Shown: positions 51,801-60,982 of the stretch, one piece after another | Layout of the letters: each line of letters starts with the position of its first letter | Numbering within the stretch: position 1 is the stretch's first letter | Source: Variovorax paradoxus NBRC 15149 | Lineage (GTDB): Bacteria > Pseudomonadota > Gammaproteobacteria > Burkholderiales > Burkholderiaceae_C | NCBI RefSeq assembly: GCF_001591365.1 | Contig: NZ_BCUT01000002.1 | Span: forward strand, 496,001-560,000 | DNA length: 64,000 nt | Direction of reading: 5' to 3' | Translations under genes and position numbers: made by a program | The notes under the pieces: generated by a model | Database searches by the model: none | The model's input: the letters and a program-made list of their open reading frames with translations, nothing else | Told to the model about the DNA's origin: nothing

Positions 51801-51809
51801 CAGAACTCC

Positions 51810-53078
51810 ATGACTGACCACTCCCAAGCCCCAGCGCGCGACGTGCTGCGCCAATTCATCGACAGCCACTTCCAGGAACAGGTCGAGACCCTGGCGCAGC
51901 TGGTGCAATGCCCGTCCGACAACCCGCCCGGTGATTGCGCGCCGCATGCCGAAGTGGCGGCCCGCCTGCTCGAGGGCATGGACCTGGTGGTCGAACGCCA
52001 TGTCGTGCCGCCCGCGTTCGCACAGCAGCACGGCATGCGCAGCGTGACCAACCTCATCGTGCGCGAGCGTTTCGGCGACGGGCCGGTGATTGCCCTGAAC
52101 GCGCACGGCGACGTGGTGCCGCCGGGCTCGGGCTGGACCGGCTCGCCCTACAGCGGCGAGGTGCGCGGCGGATGGCTGTACGGGCGCGGTGCGGCGGTTT
52201 CCAAGTCGGACTTCACCACCTACGCCTTCGCGCTGCGCGCGCTGAAGCAATTGCGCGCCAGCGGCACACCGCTGGCCGGCACGGTCGAGTTGCACCTGAC
52301 CTATGACGAAGAGACCGGCGGCATGACCGGACCCGGCTGGATTCTTTCGCAGGGCCTGAGCCGCCCCGACTACGTGATCTCCGCCGCTTTCTCGCACCAC
52401 GTGGTCGTGGCGCACAACGGCTGCCTGCACCTGGAAGTGATCCTGCGCGGCAAGTCGGCGCACGCCGCGCGGCCCGACACGGGCGCCGACGCGATCGAGG
52501 CTGCTACGACATTGCTGCCCGCGCTCTACCGCTACCGTGACCAGTTGGCCGCACGGCCCTCGCAGACCCCCGGCATCACCCATCCGACGATGGTGGTCGG
52601 CCTGATCCAGGGCGGCATCAACACCAACGTGGTCGCCGACACGCTGAGCCTGCGCATCGACCGCCGCATCGTGCCGGAAGAGACGCCCGAAGCGGTCGAG
52701 GCGGAACTGCGGCAGGTCATCGAAGGCGCCTGCGCCACGCTGCCGGGCATCGCCGTCGAGATCCGGCAGATCCTGCTGGCCCGCCCGTTCGCGCCCGCAC
52801 CCGGTGCGGCTGAGTTTGCCGCCTTGATGTGCCGCGAGGCGAGCGCGGTCATGGGCAAGCCGGTGACGCCCATCGGCGTGCCGCTGTACACCGACGCGCG
52901 CCTCTACAGCGAAGCTGGCATCCCGACCGTGATGTACGGCGCGGGCCCCGAGTCGCTGCTCGAAGCCAACGGCCACCGCGCCGACGAACGGGTTCCCCTC
53001 GACGAGCTGCGCAAGGCGACCCTCGTCGTTGCGAACACGCTGTTGCATCTCATGGTCCTGCCAAAGGAAACCCGATGA
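51810..53078 (+). CDS. M20-family metallopeptidase/deacylase (ArgE/DapE-like)
   Basis: A 422-residue M20 metal hydrolase: metal-binding His and Asp region (VIALNAHGDVVPPG), DEETGG with catalytic/metal Glu, dimerisation domain (GKSAHAARPDTGADAIEAA), and a C-terminal YSEAGIPTVMYGAGP. It removes an acyl, carbamoyl or peptide group from an amino acid derivative. It starts 9 bases after the fusion oxidase and its stop overlaps the ATPase start (ATGA), so it is tied to amino acid uptake. Confidence 0.87.
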   Translation: MTDHSQAPARDVLRQFIDSHFQEQVETLAQLVQCPSDNPPGDCAPHAEVAARLLEGMDLVVERHVVPPAFAQQHGMRSVTNLIVRERFGDGPVIALNAHGDVVPPGSGWTGSPYSGEVRGGWLYGRGAAVSKSDFTTYAFALRALKQLRASGTPLAGTVELHLTYDEETGGMTGPGWILSQGLSRPDYVISAAFSHHVVVAHNGCLHLEVILRGKSAHAARPDTGADAIEAATTLLPALYRYRDQLAARPSQTPGITHPTMVVGLIQGGINTNVVADTLSLRIDRRIVPEETPEAVEAELRQVIEGACATLPGIAVEIRQILLARPFAPAPGAAEFAALMCREASAVMGKPVTPIGVPLYTDARLYSEAGIPTVMYGAGPESLLEANGHRADERVPLDELRKATLVVANTLLHLMVLPKETR

Positions 53079-53809
53079 TCGACATCAACCAGGTGAGCAA
53101 GTGGTACGGCGCGTTCCAGGTGCTGACCGATTGCACGACGCGTATCCGCAAAGGCGAGGTCGTCGTGGTCTGCGGGCCTTCAGGTTCCGGCAAGTCCACC
53201 TTGATCAAATGCGTGAACGCGCTGGAGCCCTTCCAGCAGGGCAGCATCACGGTCGACGGGGCCTCGGTGGGCGATCCGAAGATCGACCTCAACCGGCTGC
53301 GCTCGCGCGTGGGCATGGTGTTCCAGCACTTCGAGCTGTTTCCTCATCTCTCGATCGAGCAGAACCTCTCGATCGCGCAGGTCAAGGTGCTCAAGCGCTC
53401 GTCGAGCGAGGCGCGCACCCGCTCCATGGCACTGCTCGAGCGCGTCGGCATGAAAGCCCATTCGCACAAGTTTCCGTCGCAGCTTTCGGGCGGCCAGCAA
53501 CAGCGCGTGGCCATCGCACGCGCACTGGCGATGGACCCGATCGCCATGCTGTTCGACGAGCCCACCTCCGCGCTCGACCCGGAGATGGTCAACGAGGTGC
53601 TCGACGTGATGGTTCAGCTGGCGTGCGAAGGCATGACCATGATGTGCGTGACCCACGAGATGGGCTTTGCGCGCAAGGTGGCCAGCCGCGTGATCTTCAT
53701 GGACCGCGGCAGCATCGTCGAAGATTGCCCGAAGGAGGAGTTCTTTGGCAACGCGGCTGCGCGCTCCGACCGCGCGCAGCAGTTCCTCTCGAAGATCCTG
53801 CAGCACTGA
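53075..53809 (+). CDS. Amino acid ABC transporter ATP-binding protein
   Basis: A 244-residue GlnQ/HisP-type ATPase: Walker [22 protein letters not shown]-loop [21 protein letters not shown], signature [19 protein letters not shown], Walker [17 protein letters not shown], and H-loop [20 protein letters not shown]. No permease or binding protein is in its own operon; the divergent operon at 46195-47796 has both and lacks an ATPase, so the three probably form one importer. Confidence 0.95.
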   Translation: MIDINQVSKWYGAFQVLTDCTTRIRKGEVVVVCGPSGSGKSTLIKCVNALEPFQQGSITVDGASVGDPKIDLNRLRSRVGMVFQHFELFPHLSIEQNLSIAQVKVLKRSSSEARTRSMALLERVGMKAHSHKFPSQLSGGQQQRVAIARALAMDPIAMLFDEPTSALDPEMVNEVLDVMVQLACEGMTMMCVTHEMGFARKVASRVIFMDRGSIVEDCPKEEFFGNAAARSDRAQQFLSKILQH

Positions 53810-53850
53810 GCAGCGTCCGGCACCCGGCTTCCGCTCCGCACACGCGGCCG

Positions 53851-53876
53851 TGCCAAAGAAGATGCCGTCTTCGGCA
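53851..53876. terminator. Bulged stem-loop after the ATPase gene
   Basis: TGCC plus GAAGA pair with TCTTC plus GGCA around the loop TGCCG, leaving AAA as a bulge (53851-53876), 42 bases after the ATPase stop. It has no U-tract, so its role as terminator is weakly supported. The rest of the 219-base gap before the HAD gene shows nothing recognisable. Confidence 0.3.
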
Positions 53877-54028
53877 AGACTGCGACATCCTGTGCTGGAT
53901 CGCACGCCGAGTTCGGCCTGCCCCGCCCCGCCGAAGCTCCTATGCTCGTGACGTACAGACGCCCGGCAGCCCCCTCGCCCGTTGCCGCCGCGGCGATTTC
54001 CTGCCCCTCCCACTGGAGCTTCTCTCGT

Positions 54029-54727
54029 ATGTCCCTGCAAGATTTCAAGGTCCTCACCTTCGACGTGGTCGGCACGTTGATCGACTTCGAGGGCGGCATG
54101 CTCGCCTACCTGCGCTCGGCCGTGCCGGATGCGCGCGTGAGCGACGACGAATTCCTGGGCGCCTACCGCCAGGCCCGCGCCGACGGCCACGCCGGCTGGT
54201 ACCCCGACGACCTGGAGCGCTGCTGGCACGCCATCGCCCCCGCGCTGGGCCTGCCCGACAGCGATGCGCTGGCCCGCGGCCTGCGCGATTCGGTGGCGCA
54301 ATGGCCGGCCTTCCCGGATTCGGTGGAGGCACTGAAGCGGCTGCGCAAGCGCTTCAAGCTGGTGACGATGACCAATGCCCAGCAATGGGCGCTGGCCCAC
54401 TTCGACAAGACGCTGGGCTCGCCCTTCGACATGCTGCTCAGCTGCGACGATGCGCTGTGCGAGAAGCCCGACGCACGCTACTTCGCCTACGCACGCGGCC
54501 GCTTCGAGGGCGCCTGGGGCTTCAGGCAGGCCGACAACCTGCACGTGGCGCAAAGCCAGTACCACGACATCGGCATCTCCAAAGAGTTGGGCATCACCAC
54601 CTGCTGGATCGAGCGCCGCCATGCGCAGAAGGGCTCCGGAGGCACCATCGAGTCGAAACGCACCGAGCCTGACTACCACTTCCACACGCTGGCCGAACTG
54701 GCGGATGCGGTCGAGGCGGGCCGCTGA
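54029..54727 (+). CDS. HAD-superfamily haloacid dehalogenase-like hydrolase
   Basis: A 232-residue HAD hydrolase of the L-2-haloacid dehalogenase type. Motif 1 is TFDVVGTLIDFEG (nucleophile Asp, here FDVVGTL). Motif 2 is MTNAQQWAL (Thr/Asn, usually Ser/Thr-Asn). Motif 3 has Lys in CEKPDARYF. The C-terminal end HVAQSQYHDIGISKELGI is typical of this branch. It would dehalogenate haloacids or hydrolyse a small phosphate ester. It appears monocistronic, with GGAGC upstream of ATG 54029. Confidence 0.8.
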   Translation: MSLQDFKVLTFDVVGTLIDFEGGMLAYLRSAVPDARVSDDEFLGAYRQARADGHAGWYPDDLERCWHAIAPALGLPDSDALARGLRDSVAQWPAFPDSVEALKRLRKRFKLVTMTNAQQWALAHFDKTLGSPFDMLLSCDDALCEKPDARYFAYARGRFEGAWGFRQADNLHVAQSQYHDIGISKELGITTCWIERRHAQKGSGGTIESKRTEPDYHFHTLAELADAVEAGR

Positions 54728-54821
54728 CCATTTGGGTCTCCGCGCGCAGCGAATGAATGCTTTCGCCTGCTGGCAAGGCATACTCGCACGCGCTCCGAAA
54801 ACCCATTTCAGCAAGGATCCC

Positions 54822-55454
54822 ATGTCAGGACACGGCTTTCACGTGCACGGCCCGCACGACCACGAACTTGAACACGCGGCATCCGGCAGCGGCCATGGCG
54901 ACAGCCATGGCCATGCGGACGGCGGGGCAGCCTCGCCTTCCGGTGGCATGAGCATGACGAGCAAGATCGCGGTGTGTACCGCCGTGATCGCCACCGTCGG
55001 TGCGATCTTCTCGTACATGGGCGGGGCCACGCAGGCGAACGCCGGCCTCTACAAGAACAACGCCGCGATCAAGAAGACCGAGGCGTCGAACCAGTGGAAT
55101 TACTTCCAGTCGAAAAGCACCAAGCAGGCGCTCGCGGAGTTCGCGCGCGACACCGCGGCCGACGACGCTCGCAGGCAGGACTGGCAGCTCAAGGTGGCGC
55201 GCTACGACCAGGAGAAGACCGACATCCAGGCCGCCGCGAAGAAGCTGGAAGCCGAGGCGAGCCAATGGGACGCCCAGTCGGAAGAGCAAATGCACCAGCA
55301 CCATCGCTGGGCCCAGGCGACGACCGTGCTGCAGGTGTCGATCGCGCTGGCCGCGATTGCCTTGCTGACGAAGAAGAAATGGCTGGAGCGCGCGATGTTC
55401 GGCGTGGCGGCCGGGGGGCTGGTGGTGGGGGTGCTGGCTGCGTTTCACATCTAG
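54822..55454 (+). CDS. DUF4337 membrane protein
   Basis: A 210-residue protein with a His/Gly-rich N-terminus (HGFHVHGPHDHELEH, HGDSHGHADG), a membrane segment at about 46-66 (SKIAVCTAVIATVGAIFSYMGG), a long charged helical domain (about 75-160, WNYFQSKSTKQALAEFARDTA) and two C-terminal hydrophobic stretches (about 165-205). This matches the DUF4337 layout. The His-rich head could bind metal. Function is unknown. It is not obviously linked to its neighbours. Confidence 0.75.
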   Translation: MSGHGFHVHGPHDHELEHAASGSGHGDSHGHADGGAASPSGGMSMTSKIAVCTAVIATVGAIFSYMGGATQANAGLYKNNAAIKKTEASNQWNYFQSKSTKQALAEFARDTAADDARRQDWQLKVARYDQEKTDIQAAAKKLEAEASQWDAQSEEQMHQHHRWAQATTVLQVSIALAAIALLTKKKWLERAMFGVAAGGLVVGVLAAFHI

Positions 55455-55526
55455 CAGCCAGGCCGGCGCGAGCCGGAGGCGAGGCATGCAGCTGCCGCCC
55501 CGGCTTCCTCCCGGCCCTCCGCTTCG

Positions 55527-56426
55527 CTACGCAGCTTGCCGCAGCGAGGCGCGCGCGCAGGCCAGGAAGGGTTCGATGAGCGGACTCTGCCAATCGCTGC
55601 GCCAGCAGGCAGCGATGTCCATCCTTGCATCGACGTTCCGCAAGGGGCGGAACACCACGCCCGGAGGCCGGCCGATCCGGGCGCAGGCGGGCAGGATGGC
55701 CACGCCCCTGCCTGCAAGGACGAGCGCCAACGCCGACACCATGGTCTCGACTCGCTGCGCGATCGGCATGCTGACATCGTGCCGCCGAAGCATCGAGGCA
55801 ATGAGCGATTTGTCGACGTCGCCATCGGGCACGGGCAGCCCGATGAGGGGCATGCCTGACAGCCGCTCCATCGGAATGCTGGACATGCGGGCCAGCGGCG
55901 AATCCGCGCGCACGGCGAGCATCAGCGGCTGGGTTCCGATGCGTTCGGTCGCAATGCCCGCGTGGGCGATGGGCGGGATGCAGATCGCCACCGACACCTC
56001 CGAATCAGTGAGGGCCGAGACGTTGTTGGCAGCGTTCAGCTCCACATACTGGATCTCCACGTCCGGCAGCTTCGCCCGAAGCGTGTTTTCCAGGCGAGGA
56101 AGCACCAGGTAGGACAGCACGACCATGGTGCCGACGGTGAGCCGGCCCCTGCTGCCCGAGCCGATCGCCCGTGCCGCATCGAAGCCTTCGTTGGCAAGCA
56201 GCAGCGCCTCCTTGGCACGCTGAAAGAGCGCATGGCCGGCATCGGTGATCTCCATGCCGCGCGCCGCCCTGCGGAACAGCGGCGTACCCACCGCGGCCTC
56301 CAGGTTCTTGATGTGGACCGACAGCGGCGGCTGGGCCATGTTGAGCCGGCGTGCCGCCTTGCCCACGCCGCGTTCCTCGGCCACGGCCACGAAGTAGCGG
56401 AGCGTTCTGAAATCCGGTGCTGCCAT
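55527..56426 (-). CDS. LysR-family regulator divergent from the amidase
   Basis: A 299-residue LysR regulator: DFRTLRYFVAVAEERGVGKAA and NMAQPPLSVHIKNLEAAVG helix-turn-helix, RLTVGTMVVLSYLVLPRL, effector domain to about 295. Start ATG 56426 lies within the perfect palindrome CATACG-N5-CGTATG (56424-56440), so it likely represses its own translation or transcription. The amidase gene starts only 42 bases away on the other strand. Presumed activator of amidase, Bug receptor and exporter. Confidence 0.9.
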   Translation of the reverse strand: MAAPDFRTLRYFVAVAEERGVGKAARRLNMAQPPLSVHIKNLEAAVGTPLFRRAARGMEITDAGHALFQRAKEALLLANEGFDAARAIGSGSRGRLTVGTMVVLSYLVLPRLENTLRAKLPDVEIQYVELNAANNVSALTDSEVSVAICIPPIAHAGIATERIGTQPLMLAVRADSPLARMSSIPMERLSGMPLIGLPVPDGDVDKSLIASMLRRHDVSMPIAQRVETMVSALALVLAGRGVAILPACARIGRPPGVVFRPLRNVDARMDIAACWRSDWQSPLIEPFLACARASLRQAA

Positions 56427-56454
56427 ACGCTGGTCGTATGCCTTTTCAAGAAAA
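56424..56454. promoter_or_regulatory. Two palindromes in the LysR/amidase divergent promoter
   Basis: CATACG-N5-CGTATG (56424-56440) covers the LysR start codon and TTTTC-AA-GAAAA (56443-56454) follows it directly. Both are in the only 42 bases separating the two genes, so they probably contain the regulator's binding sites and overlapping promoters. Confidence 0.5.
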
Positions 56455-56468
56455 CAGTATTGGACTCG

Positions 56469-57947
56469 ATGTTGCCGCGCATCAATCATTTGCGCATGAA
56501 AAAGTTTCCGCGTCTTCCGAAGTCTGAAATCTGCGAGCTGTCCGCCGTGGCGCTGCGCACGCTGGTCGCGCAGCGAAAGCTCTCGCCGGTGGAGATCACC
56601 CAGGAAGTCCTGCGCCGCGCCGACGCCGTCCAGCCGCAGCTGAACTGCTTCATCACGCTGTGCCACGAGCAGGCGATGGCGCAGGCCCGCGAGGCGGAAA
56701 GCGCCGTGATGAGGGGCGAGCCGCTGGGCCTGCTGCACGGCCTGCCCTTCACGGTGAAGGACATCGTCGACACCGCGAACGTCAGGACGACCTACGGTTC
56801 GCTGCTGCATCGCGACCACGTCCCCACGCAGGACGCCGTGGCCGTGGCGCGCATGCGCCAGGCCGGCGCCATCCTCATCGGCAAGACGACCACCTCCGAG
56901 TTCGGCGCCAAGTGCCTGACCGACGCGCCCCTGTTCGGAAGCACCCGCAACGCATGGGATGCGACGCGCACGAGCGGCGGCTCGAGCGGCGGGGCGGCCG
57001 CATCGATTGCGGCCGGCATCGCGCCGCTGGCCATTGCCACCGACGGCGGCGGCTCGACGCGCATTCCCGCCGCCTGCAACGGCGTGGTCGGCCTGAAGCA
57101 GAGCCTGGGCGTGGTGCCCCACAGCCAGGTGCAGGATGCCTTCGGCAACTACACCTACGTGACGCCCACCACGCGCAACGTGGCCGACACCGCGCTCATG
57201 CTGCAGGCCATGACCGGCGCCCATGGGTCCGATCCCTGGTCGTTGGGTGTGCCGGCGCAGCCTTACTTCGACGCGCTGCAGCCCGGCGGCGATCTGCGCG
57301 GCAAGCGGATTCTTTACTGCGCAACACCCGCGGGACGCCCGATCTCCGCCGACGTCGCCGCCGCCTTCGAAGCTGCGCTGGCCACCTTGCGTTCGATGGG
57401 CGCGCAGCTCGAAGAGATGCCCGGCGACGGCTATGACGTCGAGCCGGTGTGGCGGGTGATCAACCACACCAGCTGGCGCGGCCGCTTCGCGCCGCTGGCC
57501 GCTGCGCATGCCGACCAGCTGAGCCCGTCCCTGCTGCAGCAGCTCGCGCTCGCAGAGCACGTCGACGGTGTCGCCTTCCAGCAGGCCATGTTCGCCAGGA
57601 CCGTGCTCTTCCGCAAGGTCCAGGCCCAGCTGGAGAGCCACGACTTCATCTTCACGCCGACGCTCTCGCGCACGGCGCTGCCGATCGACCAGGACCTGTT
57701 CGGCAGCATCGAGATCGACGGCGAGGCGTATGCCGAAGTGCGGGCGAACTGGTTCCCATGGACGATGCCCTTCAACCTCACGGGCCACCCCGCCATCAGC
57801 CTGCCGTGCGGTGCGGGCCGCGACGGCCTGCCCATCGGCATGCAGCTCGTCGGCCGGTTCCGCGAAGACCAGCAGCTGCTGCAGGCCGCGTCGTCCTTCG
57901 AAGCCGCGCACCGTCCGGCGAACGCGCTGCCGACCCTCGCTTTCTGA
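56469..57947 (+). CDS. Amidase (amidase signature family)
   Basis: A 492-residue amidase-signature hydrolase. The Ser-cisSer-Lys triad region is visible: Lys in LPFTVKDIVDTANV, cis-Ser and Ser in TSGGSSGGAAASIAAG and GGSTRIPAACNG. The C-terminal end has GLPIGMQLVGRFREDQQLL. It would hydrolyse an amide to acid and ammonia. Start ATG 56469 is used; ATG 56496 is possible. It begins the operon with a Bug receptor and an exporter, which suggests that the substrate or product is a small carboxylate. Confidence 0.88.
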   Translation: MLPRINHLRMKKFPRLPKSEICELSAVALRTLVAQRKLSPVEITQEVLRRADAVQPQLNCFITLCHEQAMAQAREAESAVMRGEPLGLLHGLPFTVKDIVDTANVRTTYGSLLHRDHVPTQDAVAVARMRQAGAILIGKTTTSEFGAKCLTDAPLFGSTRNAWDATRTSGGSSGGAAASIAAGIAPLAIATDGGGSTRIPAACNGVVGLKQSLGVVPHSQVQDAFGNYTYVTPTTRNVADTALMLQAMTGAHGSDPWSLGVPAQPYFDALQPGGDLRGKRILYCATPAGRPISADVAAAFEAALATLRSMGAQLEEMPGDGYDVEPVWRVINHTSWRGRFAPLAAAHADQLSPSLLQQLALAEHVDGVAFQQAMFARTVLFRKVQAQLESHDFIFTPTLSRTALPIDQDLFGSIEIDGEAYAEVRANWFPWTMPFNLTGHPAISLPCGAGRDGLPIGMQLVGRFREDQQLLQAASSFEAAHRPANALPTLAF

Positions 57948-57987
57948 GTCCGCCCCCGTTTCGTTCTCAACCCAGCAGGTACCCACC

Positions 57988-58953
57988 ATGGCCTCTTTCC
58001 TCAAGACACTTCTTCTCGCTGCGTCGATCTCCCTGGCCGGTGCCGCCGCGCATGCCGATGCGCCCATCCGGCTAGTCATCGGCTTTCCGCCCGGTGGCGC
58101 GCTCGACAGCCTGGCGCGTTCGCTGGCCGAGGACTTGCGCACCACGCTCAAGGAACCCGTGCTGGTGGAGAACCGGCCCGGCGCCTCGACGCGCATTTCC
58201 ATCGAGGCCGTCAAGGCCGCGCGGCCCGACGGCCGCACCATCCTGCTGGGCTCGACGCCGCCCTTCGTTCTCTTTCCGATGACCTATGCACGGCTGAACT
58301 ACGACGTCGACAAGGACTTCATCCCGGTCGCGCACCTGGCGATCGTGCCCAGCGTCCTTTCCGCCGGCGCAGACCAGCCGTTCAAGACGGTCCCCGAATA
58401 CGTCGCATGGATCAAGAAGAACCCCGCCGGCGCCAGCGTGGGGCTGACCAACCTCGGCGGCGGACTGCACTTCAGCGTGCTGCAGCTGTCCAAGGCCATC
58501 GGCGTGCCGCTCGCGCCGGTCACCTACAAGGGCGGCGCGCCGCTCGCGACCGACATCGTCGGCGGCCACGTACCGCTCGCCGCCGACGCGCTCGCCAGCC
58601 AGCTCGAGCTCCACCGCGCGGGCAAGCTGCGGATCCTGGGCGTTGCAGGCACCCGGCGGCTGAGCTGGCTGCCCGACGTTCCGACGATCAAGGAGTCGGG
58701 CTACGACGCCTTCGACCGCGCCAACGCCGCCTATGCCGCCTTCGTGCCGGCAGGAACGCCGAAGGAGGTGGCCACCAGGCTGGAGGCGGCCCTGCTCGCC
58801 GCCATGCGCAATCCGCAGGTGCGCGCGCAGGTCCATCGCATGGGCCTGGAGCCGACGGGGCTCCCTGGCGCGGAAGTGACGCGGATCATGAACGAGGACC
58901 GCGCGTACTGGCGCCCCATCGTGAAGGCCTCGGGGTTCAGGAGCGAAGACTGA
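57988..58953 (+). CDS. Bug-family periplasmic binding protein, copy 4
   Basis: A 321-residue TctC-like receptor with signal peptide (FLKTLLLAASISLAGAAAHA), PIRLVIGFPPGGALDSLARSLAEDL, VENRPGASTRISIEAVKAARPDGRT and VTYKGGAPLATDIVGGHV. It follows the amidase by 40 bases and precedes the MFS exporter. It probably senses or binds the amidase substrate or product; as with the others, no TctAB genes are near. Confidence 0.92.
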   Translation: MASFLKTLLLAASISLAGAAAHADAPIRLVIGFPPGGALDSLARSLAEDLRTTLKEPVLVENRPGASTRISIEAVKAARPDGRTILLGSTPPFVLFPMTYARLNYDVDKDFIPVAHLAIVPSVLSAGADQPFKTVPEYVAWIKKNPAGASVGLTNLGGGLHFSVLQLSKAIGVPLAPVTYKGGAPLATDIVGGHVPLAADALASQLELHRAGKLRILGVAGTRRLSWLPDVPTIKESGYDAFDRANAAYAAFVPAGTPKEVATRLEAALLAAMRNPQVRAQVHRMGLEPTGLPGAEVTRIMNEDRAYWRPIVKASGFRSED

Positions 58954-58964
58954 ATCGACCGACG

Positions 58965-60413
58965 ATGGCCGACGAGGATCACGACGCCGGCAGGGCCGAT
59001 TGGGCGGTGCTCGTTGCCGCGAGTTCGGGCGCGCTGCTGTGCTTTCTCAATCTCAGCGCGCTCAACGTCGCGCTGCCGGCCGTGGCGCGCAGCCTGCATG
59101 CTTCGCCCGCGCAGGCGAGCTGGATCCTGCTGTCCTACATGCTGGTCAGCACCGTCTGCATCCTGAGCTTCGGACGCCTGGCCGATCTCTGGGGACGGCG
59201 CCGGCTCTTCCTCGCGGGGCTGTGGCTCTTCGTGGCCGCCTGCGCGGCATGCGCCCTCGCACCCAGCGCAGAACTGATGCTGGCGAGCCGCATCGCCCAG
59301 GCCGTCGGCGCGGCCGGCGTCATGGCCAACGCCAGCGCCTTGGTGGGCGACGCCTTCGGCCGCCGCAGGATGGGGCTGGCACTGGGCGTGCTCGCGATGG
59401 TCGCGGCGCTGGCCCAGGTCGTCGGCCCGCTGGCGGGCGGCTTCGTCGTGTCGTGGTGGGGCTGGCGCGTTCTCTTCATGCTCAACGTGCCGATCGGGCT
59501 TGGCGTGCTGGCGTGGTCCTGGAAGGTGCTGCCCCACAGCGCGGCCGCCGGGGCCGAACGCTTCGACCTCGCAGGCGCGGCGCTGTCGCTCGTCGGCATC
59601 GGATGCGTGACCTATGCGCTCTCGATGGCAGGCACCCGCGGCTGGACCAGCACGCCGGTGTGGGTCTTCATGCTCGCGGGGCTGTGCGCCATCGCCCTCT
59701 TCTCCGGCGTTCAGATGCGCGTGGCCAGCCCGCTGGTCGACCCCTCGCTGTTCAGCGACCCGGGACGCCGGACCGCCTACGCGGGCATCCTGCTGCTGTC
59801 GATGACGCAGGCGGCGCCCCTGCTGCTGGTGGCCTTGTACCTGCAGGCCTGCGCGGGCCTGCAGCCATCGCAGGCGGGCCTGCGCATTGCACCGGTGGCA
59901 TTCGGCATGCTGATGGCTGCGCCGCTGGCGGGCGCCCTGACGCGGCGCTTCAGGCCCGAATCCATCTGCGTGGCCGGCATGCTGCTCGCAGGATGCGCCC
60001 TGGCGCTGCTGGCCGCGCTGCTGCAGCCGGCGATCGGCACCGTGCAGCTGTCGCTGTGCCTCTGGCTGCTCGGCCTGGGCATCGGGAGCTTCGTGACACC
60101 GAACAACACATCGATCCTCCAGAGCGTGGCGCCCCGGCGCCGGGGCATCGCCAACGGCGTCCGGTCGACGCTGCAGAACACCGGCATCATGATCGGCACC
60201 GCGCTGACGCTGAGCGTGGCGATGGCGCAGCTTCCTTCCGGTTCGCAACGCATGATTCTGGGAAATGGCGGCCCGGGGCTTTCGAACCTGGATGTGGCGG
60301 CCTTTACCCAAGGGGCCAGTTCTGCGCTGGTGCTGCTTGCGGTCCTTTGCTTTGCCGGCGCGGCCCTGATCGCGAATACCCGGCGTCAAGCCGGCCGGCT
60401 GCAATCAGCGTGA
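58965..60413 (+). CDS. DHA2-family MFS transporter (EmrB/QacA-like)
   Basis: A 482-residue major facilitator with about 14 hydrophobic segments: LLCFLNLSALNVALPAVARSL in helix 1, motif A GRLADLWGRRRLFLAG, and motif C-like ALAQVVGPLAGGFVVSWWGWR. DHA2 members export drugs or metabolites by proton antiport. It is 11 bases after the Bug gene. ATG 58965 has only weak Shine-Dalgarno support. A role in export of a pathway intermediate or a toxic amide is inference. Confidence 0.88.
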   Translation: MADEDHDAGRADWAVLVAASSGALLCFLNLSALNVALPAVARSLHASPAQASWILLSYMLVSTVCILSFGRLADLWGRRRLFLAGLWLFVAACAACALAPSAELMLASRIAQAVGAAGVMANASALVGDAFGRRRMGLALGVLAMVAALAQVVGPLAGGFVVSWWGWRVLFMLNVPIGLGVLAWSWKVLPHSAAAGAERFDLAGAALSLVGIGCVTYALSMAGTRGWTSTPVWVFMLAGLCAIALFSGVQMRVASPLVDPSLFSDPGRRTAYAGILLLSMTQAAPLLLVALYLQACAGLQPSQAGLRIAPVAFGMLMAAPLAGALTRRFRPESICVAGMLLAGCALALLAALLQPAIGTVQLSLCLWLLGLGIGSFVTPNNTSILQSVAPRRRGIANGVRSTLQNTGIMIGTALTLSVAMAQLPSGSQRMILGNGGPGLSNLDVAAFTQGASSALVLLAVLCFAGAALIANTRRQAGRLQSA

Positions 60414-60431
60414 AGGACACGGCAACAGGCC

Positions 60432-60875
60432 CTAGTTGCTGCGCGGAGGCGAAGCACCCACGCCGGCAGGAAGTGCGCCAATCTGCTGCAGCGCACCCAG
60501 CCGGTCGGTTTCCAGCCAGGAGCGCACGATCTTGCCGTGGCGCAAGTGGTAGATGGCAATGCCTGTGTTCTCCACTCGGCGGTGCGACGCTTCCAGGCCG
60601 CGGAACTCGCCTGCGTGAATGGCCTGCCAGCGCCAGCGCACTGCGACCTTGTCCGGCTCGGCGAGCAGGTCCTCGACCTGGAAGCGGATGTCCGGAAAGG
60701 CGCTGCGCAAGCCGTTCATGGTCGTCGCAAAGCCTGCGGCGCCTCTTTCGCCGTTGGGCCCCACGTAGTCATCCGCGATCGAGTCCTGCAGCTCCTCGAA
60801 GCGCCCGTGCGACAACCAGTCTTCATAGAGTGCCCGGATCAGTTGGCTGTTTCGGGCCTTCACATCGTCTTGCAT
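60432..60875 (-). CDS. SnoaL-like ester cyclase-type protein
   Basis: A 147-residue NTF2-fold SnoaL-like protein: YEDWLSHGRFEELQDSIADDYVGP, GFATTMNGLRSAFPDIRFQVEDLLAE, KVAVRWRWQAIHAGEF, and HLRHGKIVRSWLETD. Members act as cyclases, isomerases or hydratases or have no known activity. It is divergent from the AraC gene (107-base gap), which may regulate it. No secondary-metabolism genes are near. Confidence 0.8.
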   Translation of the reverse strand: MQDDVKARNSQLIRALYEDWLSHGRFEELQDSIADDYVGPNGERGAAGFATTMNGLRSAFPDIRFQVEDLLAEPDKVAVRWRWQAIHAGEFRGLEASHRRVENTGIAIYHLRHGKIVRSWLETDRLGALQQIGALPAGVGASPPRSN

Positions 60876-60982
60876 GGTTTCTCCTGAATGGGTGGAACTC
60901 CATGCTAGGCAGCACGCGCGTTCGGCAATTGAACAAAATCAGTGAGTCACACAAAAAAAGGGCGCCCCGCTACCATCGGCCA

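Noticed and set aside
48831..53048. 1405-codon minus-strand open frame opposite the fusion oxidase and M20 gene
   Set aside because: Antisense shadow of recognised enzymes on the plus strand, with low-complexity composition and no motif.
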